A stretch of DNA of 64,000 nt from Gigaspora margarita (lineage: Eukaryota; Glomeromycota; Glomeromycetes; Diversisporales; Gigasporaceae). Both the position numbers and the translations under genes were made by a program. Shown here piece by piece: positions 1-11,216 of this stretch. Each line of letters starts with the position of its first letter. Within the stretch, counting starts at the first letter, position 1. The stretch lies in the NCBI GenBank assembly GCA_009809945.1, contig WTPW01001235.1, positions 119,560-183,559 of the forward strand, in the 5' to 3' direction. The notes beneath the pieces were generated by a model. That model was not told the DNA's origin and did not search any database. It saw only the letters and a program-made list of their open reading frames with translations.

Positions 1-125
1 TGCAATAGGACTCTGAATAATCTATATAAACTTATATTTGGGCATCATATTAAAATTTTTTTTGTTAGCACTTTTATATTAGTATATATAAGCTATATTT
101 CAAATATCAGATAAATATCTGAAGG

Positions 126-210
126 TCGATAGTGTAGTAGTTGCGCTTTTAAGTTGTTTGCTATTCCAATCATAAGATCACCAGTTCAAGTCCTACTAGA
201 GGACAAAATT
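126..210 (+). mobile_element. tRNA-like head of a SINE-type repeat
   Basis: The stretch has the spacing of an internal pol III promoter. An A-box-like segment, GATAGTGTAGTAGTT, sits near 129-143, and a B-box-like AGTTCAAGTCC lies about 50 bases downstream (near 184-194). The acceptor and anticodon arms do not pair well, so this is not called a functional tRNA gene. The repeat body probably continues rightwards into the AG-rich sequence to about 760, but no poly(A) tail or target duplication was found, so its end is unknown. A chance match to the two boxes is the main alternative. Confidence 0.4.
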
Positions 211-1155
211 AACTATATGAGGTTTTGAGACAGATGAGCAGAACTAGGATGCTAGAACTGAGTTGGCATCCCAGCTACAGCAATTGCATTTAGAATGTTC
301 TGAAGAAAAAAATGAATATCTCTAGTAGAAATCCAGTTGAAATACTCTAATTTGGATACTTCCAGTGAATTTCTGGTTGCATTTGGATACTTCTAGTAAA
401 ATTCTGGTTGAAGAAAAAAGTTCTGGTTAAATCCTCAAGTTAAATAAGGTAAGCTAGATATCAACTAGTTATAAACAATCTATAGAGTACTTCTTATGAT
501 CCTAATAAAGAAAAGAGCTGCAGAATCTGGACTTTGAAAGACCTGCCTCAAACTAGCAGAAGGATGACCAATAAAGGGGCTATAAAGTCTGCCTTAATAA
601 GCTAAATAGAAAGTAGAGTAATTCCGTAGGGCCTGAAGTAAAAATTTCTGGAAGGACTGAATAGGTTTGGGAGTTGAGATGCCAGACAGGCTGGTAAGAA
701 TAAAGAAGAATCCAATGGAACTGAGTATGGGTTAGAGGGGTAGGATGACCCATAGATCATTTAGATATATTAGAAAATAGCACTTGAATTATGTAACAAA
801 ATAAAAATTATTGATCTTAATAAAAGAGCATCAATAGCACTCCTAGTATAGCAACTAGAGAAATTTAAAAAAATATATTAGATAAAATTTTTAGATTTAT
901 TTATCTTTTTTTAAAATACAACAATTTCTAAAAAAAAATATAACTATATATTTTCTATAATAAATAAAATTCAGAAACATGTTCTTTATAAAAAAAAAAG
1001 CAGAACTACATGTTCTTTATAATATAAAAAAAAAAACAAAAAACTCTTCAAAAATCTTACTTTACATTTTTTATTAGAGCACTAACAGATATTATATAAT
1101 ATTTTTAGGGGTAAACAGAAAAATCTTAAATTACACATATATAATAAATATATTA

Positions 1156-1808
1156 ATAGGGAATAGAATTTTGTCACACCTGTAATATGTTGCACCCATG
1201 ACATGTTGCACTCTATGATTCAACCAATCAAATCACTCAATTTTGTAGACAAAAAAATTTTTTTAAAAACCCAAAAATTTTACTAGTAAATTATAAAAAT
1301 AAATAAGTGATTTCAAAATATATAGTGTAAAATTTTATTCTGAACAACTTTTTCTAAGTTACAAAAATAGGTTATCTTAGTAAAAAAGATATTTTATAAG
1401 AAAAAACAAAAATTTCCAACGTTAGCACATATAGAACCTTTTTTTTACTAATTTAATCTATATTTAAGTTTTAAGTATTATACACAAAATTTTATATTAA
1501 ACAACTTTTTCTAAGTTAAAAAGATAGATTGTTTTAGTAAAAAAAAGTTTTATATGTGCTAACATTGAAAATTTTGTTTTTTCTTATAAAACATCTTTTT
1601 TTACAAAACAATTTATCTTCATAATTTAGAATCAATTGTTCAGAATTAAATTTTATGTTATATAGTGTGCTATTTTATATATATTTTACACTTTATTAAG
1701 TATAAACTTTAATTTTTTAAAAAAATTTTTGCCTACAAAATTGAGCGATTTGTTTGGTCGAATCATGAGGTGTGACATGTTGCAGATGTGACAAATTTAT
1801 ATTTCTAT
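1156..1808. mobile_element. Foldback DNA element with GTCACACCTG inverted ends
   Basis: The ends are inverted copies of each other. The left end reads AGGGAATAGAATTTTGTCAC and continues into CACCTGTAATATGTTGCA; the right end reads TGCAGATGTGACAAATTT followed by ATATTTCTAT. Inner arms also pair, around 1335-1440 against 1490-1640 (TATATGTGCTAAC and neighbours). ATTAAT flanks both sides, a possible short target duplication. No coding capacity is seen. The same ends occur at 31762-33818, and a broken left half at 52902-53073, so this is a dispersed family. The element stops about 6 bp before the hAT insertion at 1815. Confidence 0.6.
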
Positions 1809-1814
1809 ATTAAT

Positions 1815-2538
1815 TAGTGATACGGGTCAATGAAAAAATCATGGGCCGAGGCCGATCCCAAAAAAGCACGGGCTGGTCGACCGGGCCGACCTTTTGCTAG
1901 TGTAGTTTTTCTGATCAGAATCAGTCAACATTTATCTATATTAAACGCGTAAAAGGCCATCAGATAGTTTTTCGTCGAATTCTAGTAATATTAAATTATT
2001 TAATTTTTTATTCTTTTTGTCCTTGAGAAAAATTCCAGCATGTTAGTATTTTATGTTGATTGATTGTCTATACTCCGAACATTCTGATAGGACCCCGGAT
2101 AATACTAAAAGAGGTACGAGGTGTGTTAATAGTAAAATTTCAGACATTTTGTCCACCTTTTTGGCCCAAACTTTTTTTAATCTGGCAAAAATAAAAATTA
2201 CATTTTAATTTAACCAAAATTTAGAAAGGTTTGGGCCAAAAAATGGACAAATTTAATAAAAACATGACCGGTTTTAGTAATTGTACCTTTTTTAGTATTA
2301 TCTGGGGTCCTATTCTGATACTTAGATTATATTCGCTATTTACCGGTCTATCACCTAAATAATTACATTACTATAAATGACTAGCCGATTTTTATTTATT
2401 CTCTAGCCTGAAATATACTTTGGAAGAGAATTGATTCTAACACTTCTATTACCAACCATCCCGGCCCACAAAGATGCGGGCCGAGGGTCGACCCGCCCAT
2501 CGACCCGGCCGTTGGGCCGGGGTCGACCCGTATCACTA
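1815..2538. mobile_element. Non-autonomous hAT-type element (TAGTGATACGGG family), copy 1
   Basis: The terminal inverted repeats are TAGTGATACGGGTC and GACCCGTATCACTA. They are flanked by an exact 8-bp duplication, ATATTAAT, at 1807-1814 and 2539-2546. An 8-bp duplication with TAGNG-type ends is the signature of the hAT superfamily. The GC-rich subterminal regions contain repeated GGTCGACC/GGGCCG motifs, typical of transposase-binding arrays. No transposase is encoded. The element is itself broken by a smaller insertion at 2089-2311. A second copy with the same ends and subterminal motifs lies at 18891-21388. Confidence 0.87.
2089..2311. mobile_element. hAT-type MITE with AGGACCCC ends, nested
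   Basis: A 223-bp element with inverted ends AGGACCCCGGATAATACTAA and TTAGTATTATCTGGGGTCCT. It is bounded by an exact 8-bp duplication ATTCTGAT (2081-2088 and 2312-2319). It sits inside the hAT-type element 1815-2538, so it inserted later. The interior has an inverted GGCCCAAACC/GGTTTGGGCC pair and no reading frame. Related end sequences occur at 41505-41734 and 57761-58584. Confidence 0.87.
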
Positions 2539-2629
2539 ATATTAATATATATAATTTAATATATAACTAATAGATTAAAACTTTGAGCTTTAATTAAACT
2601 TATATAAACTATAAATATCTATTGAAGTA

Positions 2630-4240
2630 ATATATTTTTGAGTGCTAAACAAGTTAAATTAGTGCTAAAAGCTACAACTTATTAATAAAATTTTATATAA
2701 TATAGAATTTTATATATTTTTATTAATAAAAATATGGAAAATTCCGTATTATACAAAATTTTACTAATTAATTATAACTTTGGGCTCTAGATAAACTTGC
2801 TTAGAGCTCAAAAATACACTTTTAGTATATATTTATTTATTATTTTGATTTGTAAAATAAATATAAGTAAAATGAGTAAATTTTTATCAAAATTGTAGTT
2901 TTGTATAATTTTATTTAACAAGTAAAAAAAAAAGTTAAAAGAATATATTCTAAAATAATATATTTTTTGGTGCTAAACAAGTTTACTTAGAGCTCAAAGT
3001 TATAATTAATTAGTAAAAGTTAATATAATGCAGAATTTTCTATATTTTTATTAATAAAAAAGTATAGAAAATCCTGTATTATGCAAATATTTACTAATGA
3101 ATTATAAACTTTGGTTCTATGTAAGCTTATTTAGCAACAAAAAATATATTATTTTAATATATATTTCTTTAATTTTCTTGATTTTTCAAATTAAAATGAG
3201 TAAAATTAGTAAATTTTAATCAAAAATATAAGTTTGTTTATTTTATTTAAAATATTAAGAAATTAAAAGATTGTATACTGGAATAATGTATTTTTTGTTG
3301 TTAACAAATTTACTTAGAGCCTAAATTTATAATTTATTAGTAAATATTTGCATAATACAGAATTATCTATATTTTTATTAATATAAATATAGAAAATTTT
3401 GTATATATACAACAATTTTTATAATTTATAAGTAGAGCTTTAAAGTTAAATAACTTTTGATCTACCAGTACATTTTAAATAATTTTACTACCAAAATGTT
3501 TATCTCTTTGAGATAATTCCAAAAAGCCCAAAATTATTAAAATCTATTTATAAAATTATGAAAAATGTGTTATCAAATAAATGACGCACCTGTAGAGTGT
3601 GAAAAAATTGGTTAGATCTATATCTAACCTATTTCTTTATTCTATAGGTGCATTACTTATTTGATAGTGCATTTTTTTATGATTTTGAGATTGGATTTTA
3701 ATGATTTTGGACTTATTGTAATTGTCTCAAAAGATGAACAATTTGGTGGTAAAATCATTTAAAAAGGACCAGTAGATCAAAAATTATTAGCTTTAAATTT
3801 TTAAAAAATAAGCTCTATTTATAAATTCCAAAAATTGGTGTATATGATTATATAAAATTTTTCTAATAAATAATAACTTAGTGCACTAAGTAAACTTGTT
3901 CAGCACTAAAAATATATTATTCCAGCATAAATTTATTTAATTATTTTAATTTTTTGAATTAAAATAAAAAAATTGTTAAATTTTTATCAAATATATAATT
4001 TTGTTTATTTTAATTTAAAAATTAAGAAAATATACTAAAATAATGAATTTTTGCTGTTGAATAAGTTTATTTAGGGAAAAAATTTATAAATAATTAATAA
4101 AATTTTTTATACTAAGGAAATTTCTATATTTTTATTAATAAAAATACAAAAAATTCTGTATTATACAAAATTTTACTAATAAACTATATTTTTGAATTCT
4201 AAATAAACTTGTTTAGTACCAAAATTACATTATTTTAGTA
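2630..4240. repeat. Tandem palindromic repeat, ~326-330 bp period (left array)
   Basis: Units begin near 2635, 2965, 3291 and 4047 with variants of TTTTTGGTGCTAAACAAGTT. Each is a near-palindrome with arms of about 90 bp. The left arm runs through ACTTAGAGCTCAAAGTTATA and AGTAAAATTTTATATAATAC to TTTTATTAATAAAA, then reverses to AAACTTGTTTAGCACC. The third interval is longer because a separate palindromic MITE (3449-3795) interrupts it. The same design recurs at 63200-64000. No coding sequence is present. Confidence 0.7.
3449..3795. mobile_element. Palindromic MITE, module B copy 1
   Basis: The left arm begins AAATAACTTTTGATCTACCA and contains TTTTACTACCAAAATG. The right arm carries the inverse, GGTGGTAAAATC followed by GGACCAGTAGATCAAAAATT. 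The two arms span the whole element with a loop rich in ATCAAATAA. The same module recurs in full at 34601-34914 and 39850-40183, and as half copies near 37349 and 62970. It interrupts the tandem palindromic array. Confidence 0.65.
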
Positions 4241-5029
4241 TATATTTATATTTTAAATAAGTTTTTTTAGAGCCCAAAATTATAATCAATTAGTAAAATT
4301 TTAATAATTAAAAGGTTTTTAAATTGGCAATCAGAACTTGTTTTATATAAAAAAAGGGTACTGTCATAATAAATAGATATTATATAATATTTGCCATAGC
4401 TCTTAGCACATTTCAAATATAAGTTTTATAAAACTTATCCCATTAGCATTATTTTAATATACCTATCTAGCTATTAGCTATTTTCAAATATAACCTTTTT
4501 ATTCAATACCTACTTTTTAAATATAACCCTTTTTAAAAAAAGGCCTATATTAGCAATTTTCAAATATGATCTTATATAGATTTCTGTGTTCTGGTGCAGT
4601 ACACTGTTCTTAGGGACCTATAAAGCACCCAGAAAATATTAGACTTACTGGTACTACTTTTCAGAGTTCTCCTAATATAGATATTTGGTAATATGGACAG
4701 TCATAGTGGAAGTGGAAGTTCATAGTAGGAACTTAATAGTAGTGACTTAATACAATAAAATATCTAGAGCAAAAAGTCTGGTAAGATGTTACAATAGAAT
4801 AAAAGAAATAACCAGGAAATAAAAAATTGACATATTTGAGTTTAAAACTTGTATTGATTAAAATTTAATTGATAAGGGGAGTGACAAAAATCAGGTGATT
4901 TTTTAGGAAGGAGAAAGGAGTAAAAAATGTTGAAATTATATATAAGAACCTGACCAAATCTATATTAAAGAGGAGAGGAGGGGTAGGCCTCTAATAAAAA
5001 ATAATCAGGTGATTAATGACATGGCCTTA
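4241..5029. other. AT-rich intergenic stretch
   Basis: Poly-A/T tracts and short degenerate repeats (CAAATATAA variants near 4420-4570). No open frame, RNA or delimited mobile element was seen. Confidence 0.5.
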
Positions 5030-5645
5030 ATATGTTTCCAAATGAGTAAACTATATATAGTAAATTGTGACATACAGATCTATATGATTTACTATAAAAT
5101 TGCTAAGCCACAAATGCCATTTCATAATATAGTGATATCCTACTAAGTAAATATATATGGGATCCCCCACATCAAAAGGGTGCAATGAGACAACCAATCA
5201 GATTTTGAAATTTTATGATAATAACCTGTTTATAACTTTTTTTTATCTAATTCTTTTTTTTATTTATCAATTATGTTAATAAAAAAAAGAACAATTTTAA
5301 ATTTTTTTTCAAAATAATTATAAGTAAAATTAATCATGTGATGAACTTTAAATGTGATTTTCTTGAAATCACATGATTGTCTCATTGCACCCTTTTGCTG
5401 TGGGTGATCCCATATTCACTTTCTAAGTAAACCTGTAGAGCATCATTTTCCAGTTCTAATATGATAATATTATTAAAATCTGTTTAGTATATGCAAAGAT
5501 ATTGCTATAAAATGATTTGTTTACTAATGTAAACATCCTATTATTTATATGAAATAGCATTTTTAACTATAGTAAAATTCATAGTCATGTGTGTCACAAT
5601 TTACTATATATGGTTATATGTAGTTCCCTCATTTGGAAACAGATT
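5030..5645. mobile_element. Foldback element with TGTTTCCAAATGAG inverted ends
   Basis: TGTTTCCAAATGAG near 5032 is inverted as CTCATTTGGAAACA near 5627. The arms continue to pair through ACTATATATAGTAAATTGTG on the left and CACAATTTACTATATATGGT on the right. A second foldback element (5157-5415) is inserted near its centre. No reading frame is present and no target duplication was identified, so class is unresolved. Confidence 0.6.
5157..5415. mobile_element. MITE with ATATGGGATC ends, nested in a foldback element
   Basis: The inverted ends ATATGGGATCCCCCACATCA and TGCTGTGGGTGATCCCATAT extend inward through AAAAGGGTGCAATGAGACAA and its inverse, TTGTCTCATTGCACCCTTTT. Total length is 259 bp. 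The interior is A/T rich with no coding capacity. No clear target duplication was found. Confidence 0.7.
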
Positions 5646-5682
5646 ATCAATTAATGCATATTTATACATAATTATACAATTA

Positions 5683-5806
5683 CAAAATTAAGCTCCTATC
5701 TTCTACCCCATTTTTAATCTCAGATTAGTGGAAGTAATTGGTCAAAGATTTTATTTCAATTTCTGGTAATTTGAGATTAAAAAATTAGAGAGCTTAATTT
5801 CAGAAT
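5683..5806. repeat. Small inverted-repeat element
   Basis: AAATTAAGCTC at the left is inverted as GAGCTTAATTT at the right, with inner TTTTTAATCTCA pairing with TGAGATTAAAAAA. Length and structure fit a short MITE, but only one copy was seen and no target duplication is clear. Confidence 0.45.
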
Positions 5807-5809
5807 AGT

Positions 5810-6990
5810 GCAGTAATTTAATGTAAACTTAATAAAGTATTTTAAACATAGGCATTTCTAGTATAATGAACTTTTTTTAAAATAAATTAAAAAGATTTTA
5901 TTAAAACATCCTGGCTGATTTTGCTAAAAATCATTCATCATATATAGTATAAATAGATAATCATCTAATCATCTGTCATTAATGATAATCTTTTTTATAT
6001 TATTTTTTTTTGCTACATACATATGTTTAACTCTTTGTTTTCTTTAGATAATAGTTAATAGCATTATCATCATTAATGTCATTTTTGGAACTAGCACAGG
6101 AGTCATCATAAAAGTTATCATTGAAGTCTTAATAAAAGTTCAAGAGTTTCAGTATCATGGTAGCTGTAAATTTGCCATAGCTTTGAGATTTATTGGTAAT
6201 CATAATTTTACTCTGGCTTTTGGTGCTGTTGGTGGTTTCTAACTTTTAGTGCTGCTTGGTGGTTATAATTTCACTATGACTTTTAATGTTGGTAGTTGTG
6301 TAATTTTGCTATTATTTTTAGTATTGCTGTTTGGATTTTGCTGCTTTTAGTTTTGTTTATTGTCTTTGAACTCTTTTTTCACTATTACAATAGATATATA
6401 CACAACTAACTTTTCTCCTTTCAAGTGGAACTTAAGAAGACTTTGTGGTAGTGTGAATTTATTCTTGCCATTGTTGGTATTGTAGTGGGATATTGTTTTT
6501 TATTGTCCCAGCTTGTGTATATTTTAATTAGTGCTTTCTTTTTTTAGTAGTGTTTAAGACCTTTACTAATGGCTTCATTGTGGTGCAAATTGCTCGTGCC
6601 AGTGATTTTTGATATAGATTGGATTTCAATTTTTTATGTAATTTGCATTTTCTTTTAGTTCATAAAGTAATAAATCGATAAACAAATTGATTATGGACTT
6701 ATATGACTTATACGATATATAACTTGTCATTTAGCAAAGTCCTTTTGCTAGGATCTTATTAGTAAAACCAGGAGTTCCCAGACCTTTGGCCTGCGAACAT
6801 ATAGAAAAGTTCTTGATATATTATTTTTATTTATTTTGGTAGTATGCTTGTTGTATCTTGGAAAATTTGTTGCACAATAATTTGTGACATAAGTGAATTA
6901 ATAAAATAAATGAGGCCTAACAATAATCATAAGTCCTAAAGGTTAGGGTTAGACCAATTTTCATTATGTTGAGCTTGGAGAGGGGTTTAA
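5810..6990. other. AT-rich intergenic stretch
   Basis: Low-complexity DNA with repeated TTTTAGTGCTGNTGGTGGTT-like phrases near 6200-6360. These may be a decayed repeat. GTTAGGGTTAGACC near 6942 is a short telomere-like string. No gene is supported. Confidence 0.45.
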
Positions 6991-6996
6991 TATATA

Positions 6997-7097
6997 TAGT
7001 CAGACCCCCCTAAATGCTACCCTCCTTAATGCAATACCTCTCTAAATTCACGTGCTAGAGCTGGTCCCAACGACATGCATTTAGGGAGGTCTGACTG
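6997..7097. mobile_element. Pogo-type MITE, TA target
   Basis: A 101-bp element with ends TAGTCAGACCCCCCTAAATG and CATTTAGGGAGGTCTGACTG, flanked by TA on both sides. The CAGTCAGACC-type terminus and TA duplication fit the pogo/Fot1 branch of the Tc1-mariner superfamily. There is no coding capacity. A longer relative lies at 38469-38643, and a diverged one at 48208-50316. Confidence 0.65.
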
Positions 7098-7375
7098 TAT
7101 TACTTTAATCTATAGCCATAAAATCTGTTATATGTATAATAAATTTTATATTAAATTGATCTTGCATTATTATTGGCTGATATGCAGATTGTGTAACTGG
7201 GATGATTTTAATGAAATCATCCAGGCTAGTAGTTAGAATTATTCTAAAATTTAATTATAAAGATTGGTATAGAAATTTAGCACATTAGATTGTTTTATAA
7301 GGACTTCTAAATTGTTTATAATAAGAATTGACTATTCATTATATAATCGTAGTAGCAAATGATAGCGCAAAATTT

Positions 7376-7764
7376 TGGAGTCCCGTGATCTCTGAGATCA
7401 GTCAGCCGGAAAAAATTCTGCGTCAACTGAAAAATTAATTGGGGTTGGGATTAAATCTCAACCCCAATTGTTTTTCAGTTGGCACGATTTTTACAGGGCT
7501 ATCACCAAATTTCCGAGTCGGTTGCGTCAGATTTAGGTTGGCGTTTAGCCCTAAAACTTAGCAGGTTCTATAGCAAAATTATCAGCTGGGCATGTTTTAC
7601 TTAATGAGTGGATATGATTTATTAGTAAAATTTTTTATGATCTTGGGGCAAAATTGATCAATTCCGATCCAGGCGACCCATGATTCCGATGCACTCCGAT
7701 GTATCCAGACCCGGATTTTTGAATGTTTTCTGCCTGATTGATCTCGGAGATCACGGGGCTTCCA
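7376..7764. mobile_element. Foldback element with GTCCCGTGATCTC arms
   Basis: The left arm at 7376-7413 (GTCCCGTGATCTCTGAGATC) is the inverse of the right arm at 7726-7763 (GATCTCGGAGATCACGGGGC). Inside, 7425-7480 forms a strong hairpin in which CAACTGAAAAA and GGGGTTGGGATT pair with AATCTCAACCCC and TTTTTCAGTTG. The rest is filled by a copy of the dispersed family G (7485-7725), which may be a later insertion or an integral part. Confidence 0.55.
7485..7725 (-). repeat. Dispersed repeat family G, copy 1
   Basis: A ~240-bp repeat in reverse orientation relative to 15996-16240. Shared landmarks include CAGGGCTATCACC at one end, TTCTATAGCAAAATTATCAG, TTTATTAGTAAAATTTTTTA, and a CCGATGCACTCCGATG motif at the other end. 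It is non-coding. Confidence 0.65.
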
Positions 7765-7803
7765 ACTCACTTTGTTAGGCCGTTTGAAGTTAATTTTTCG
7801 GTT

Positions 7804-8023
7804 AGGCCAGACCAATTTAATTCGGTGGTTTACATTACTCCCCCCTTCTGCCTTCCCCCATTTTTTCCCTCACTAGATATGCGGAAAATTTCGGAAAACT
7901 TTTATAACAACGCGGATTATTTCGGAAAAAATTTTTATAATAAACTCCCTTTAGCCCTCCCCCTCCCCCCCTCTTTTGTGAAAGGGATGTAATGTAAACC
8001 ACCGAATTAAATTGGTCTGGCCT
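7804..8023. mobile_element. MITE family M, copy 1
   Basis: Near-perfect inverted ends of about 34 bp: AGGCCAGACCAATTTAATTC reading inward to GGTGGTTTACATTAC, and its inverse at 7990-8023. The core has C-rich and G-rich stretches around CGGAAAATTT. Two further copies lie at 16724-16990 and 20545-20817. The superfamily is unclear because no consistent target duplication was found. Confidence 0.78.
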
Positions 8024-8602
8024 CCCCAGCTGAAGTCTTCCCCCAAAAAACGAACAGCCAATCAAAAACGTTGGATGACTCCCGCCTGTCACCTGATTTA
8101 CATCAACCAATGAAATTGCCCACCTTTGTTAATTTTTATATGTTCGTTTCATATGTTCGTTTCATTTTACCCCCCTCCCGAGAGTCCTGGAAAAGTGATG
8201 TTAACCGAAGAATCAATTCAAACGGCCTTACTCATAGAGTCGATAAAATAAAATTATAATGGTGAAACAATTTCACCACAATATCATGCCTAAGTTTAAA
8301 AGTTAGTTTAAGGGTATAGTTTAGGCGAGTCTATTTAATTCTGGAAACAAATGACGTCATTATATAATTATCATGTGATAGTCGATCACTGGATTAAAGT
8401 GTCCCGAGTTGACTGTATATAAAAAATTTCTTTGAAAAAAAAATTTTTATTTTTTTTACAACATGGCTTCAAATATTTGATTATTATGATTACTATATCC
8501 TTCTTTCTTATTACAAAAAGTGACCCTATTTATATCGCTCTGGTGTAAACCCGATCTAAACCAAATGACTAAATGATTCGATTACTAATAATGAGGTTAG
8601 AA

Positions 8603-8856
8603 TAGAATTGTGACCCGAAACCCGAGACCTACATAAAAAATCCCGAAACTGAAACCGAAACCCGAAACCTTTTCCAAAATTTTTAATACTATACTGAAAG
8701 GCTTAGAAATTTAATTTTAACTTTTAAACATAAATTACATGATAATTAGATTGCATTTCTGAAATATTTTGGTTACTTTATAGTAAATGTGCATTAGTAA
8801 TTAACATTCTATTTTGAAGGTTTCGGAAAGGTATCTGGTTTTGGGTCACAACTCTA
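8603..8856. mobile_element. hAT-type MITE with TAGAATTGTGACCC ends
   Basis: A 254-bp element with inverted ends TAGAATTGTGACCCGAAAC and GGTTTTGGGTCACAACTCTA. An exact 8-bp duplication GGTTAGAA lies at 8595-8602 and 8857-8864. Subterminal CCCGAAAC repeats follow the left end. No reading frame is present. Confidence 0.87.
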
Positions 8857-8864
8857 GGTTAGAA

Positions 8865-11216
8865 GAACGTTGGAAATACACTAATCTTAAGAATTAAGTG
8901 ATTGTGATTACTTTTCAAGTAAAAATGCGATGATTATTCGAGAATAAGGAAGGTATTAGCTAAGTGACAATAATCAGTAAAAATACAATCAAAAATCAAG
9001 TAAGGTCAATAGTAGAAGTATCAATGAGAAAATAGGAGATTTGAATTACATGACCTTCTAGATGGAAAGCATAACTACTAGTAACGTACATTATTCATGT
9101 TCTTTATAAACATATACCGTAGTAATAAACTCCAGGAGAGACAGATCTAAATATAGAATTAAATTACCTGAGTCACCCGATTGCTTTTTATACGTTTTAC
9201 AATACTTTATCTTAAAAGAAAAGCTCGTATAACTTACTTTTATAAAACATGAGTAATTATAACGGATGAATTAATGCTTCATTTCACTTTATAATATATT
9301 GCTCAATCCATTTTGATCCAACAAATCTGATTGGTTGACATGCAGGTGACTTAAGTATGATTGGCTGATACTCGGACGTATGTAATCGAAATTATTTCCA
9401 TATTTGAGTAATGGACTAGGAAAACCCGTCTTTAACACTTTTTTATTAATTTTCGAGCCAGTTTATATTTATTTATATTTCACTTTTTACCCTACACTGG
9501 TATAATAATTTGTCGAGATATTTTGACTTGAAGGTAAACCAATATTTAAACGTTCGTGTTCTAAAAATAGATTAACAGCAAAAGATTAAGTCAATCAATT
9601 TGTAATCAAGTGATGTTGTTTATTCAGTAAGAATAAAGTTCAGGGGTAAATTTAGGTTTCACAAACAAATCGTCATTCTCAAAATGAAAGGATTAGGGTT
9701 ACATTTTTGGTGAGTTTATATATATTGATATCAAGAATGCAATTTATGCGGTATGTAGATCATAAGAATTACCTTCGCTTTAATCAACTCCCATATTTGG
9801 GATACTTTTGGGATGATCATAATAAACCTTTCGTGCAATGCCTTTACTTCCTTTTTTGTTATGAACTTGCACATAATTCGGTTATTATTAATAACATTCA
9901 GTTCCTCAGCATAGATACTGGAATATCTACTCCGCAAAATACGTTATTTCCTTTACCTAAACTGAATAGTTATTGTCATTGCTAAATCTGGAAATATTAA
10001 TTTTTGGATACTTTATTTTTTAACAATTAGGTTAGGATTTTGAATTAGTTTGATAATACTGTAAAAGAGTATAAGTGAATCTTCAGTCGTTTCCAGCTTC
10101 GATTGTATAACAAATTATTCAGTGTTCTGTGTTGGTATTCTATTGTTTTATTAAGAATTCTATTTACTTTATTCTCTATTACTCTGTTACTTTGTTGAAA
10201 AGGTTTCATATTAAATTATATATTAAATAATTATATTATAGACATATATTAGCTTTTTAAATTAATAATTTACTTTGTTTAATAATTGCAAATTACACCC
10301 TATCCTTGTTATAATGGATATTCATTATGACATTTATATTTCTCAACCCGATCATGAACAAAAAAAATTTTGTATGAAAAAGAAGTAAACATAAATTTCT
10401 ATTAGCCAGCACTGATAAAATATGAAAAACTAAAGCGAAAGGTGAAATATAATTATTCATTTAATTTGAAAATTACACGTCATGGTAAACTGTTGCGTTA
10501 GAATTTAACGATATGATTATGAATATTAATAAAAATATATATGTAAGTTATAGTTAATGTCTAACAGTGCACAAAATTGTGGCATAACGGACCTGATTTT
10601 TTTTCCGACGATGTTTCTACTAAACAGAACTTAGGATATACTATTAACAAATATAATAATTATCTGTGAATATAGTTTAATATGTACATTCTTATATAAT
10701 TGGTACCTCCAGAATTTTACGATAGAATTTGTGCTCTGACTCCAGTGTCAATAATTTCTGTGAAAACACTTATTTATTTTAAAATATCACTGAGAAAAAA
10801 TCATCGGTACTGTTAATGCCAAAATTAATGAATTACAATATTTTTTACAGTATCACTATATCATAATCGACAGTTAAATATGGCATTTCAATTCGGAATT
10901 ACGGAATTGCGGAATTTTCGGAGTCTTATAATGAAGTTTGGCACAGTTATATACATAAATGGGTTTACTGACGTTGTATTCGTTATTCTGCAGTTTTTAA
11001 TGCACCTGTGACCAATAGGATCTGTGGTTACACTATTTTGATCCAAAACAATAAATACAGGTTGAATCTCGTTAATATCAACGACTTATAAAAAATTGAA
11101 TTCAGGATATATAAATAATTCTTTCTTTTAATCAACCCTTTAGATATCATCATAATCATCTAATCCAAATAATTTGATACTAACGAAGGTAGATCAAACC
11201 TTCAATATATTGAATT
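8865..11216. other. AT-rich upstream region of the first BTB-TLDc gene
   Basis: No gene is supported. A segment near 9690-9760 (GGATTAGGGTTAC, then TATATTGATATCAAGAATGC) resembles the right arm of the palindromic element at 50488-51025 and is probably a fragment of that family. The open frame at 9707-9985 runs through this repeat and is not treated as a gene. The last ~150 bp before the start codon at 11217 are A/T rich. I saw no motif clearly shared with the upstream region of the second BTB-TLDc gene. Confidence 0.5.

Noticed and set aside
126..210. Possible functional tRNA gene
   Set aside because: A- and B-box-like motifs are present but the stem pairing of a cloverleaf is not convincing, and similar heads occur in SINE-like repeats at 34915-35622 and 51401-51890.
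7738..8259. Overlapping short open frames on both strands
   Set aside because: They run through MITE family M copy 1 and its flanks; no domain, no start context, and the frames derive from the inverted repeat.
9707..9985. 92-residue open frame
   Set aside because: It starts in a fragment of the 50488-type foldback repeat and has no recognisable domain; an overlapping frame exists on the other strand.
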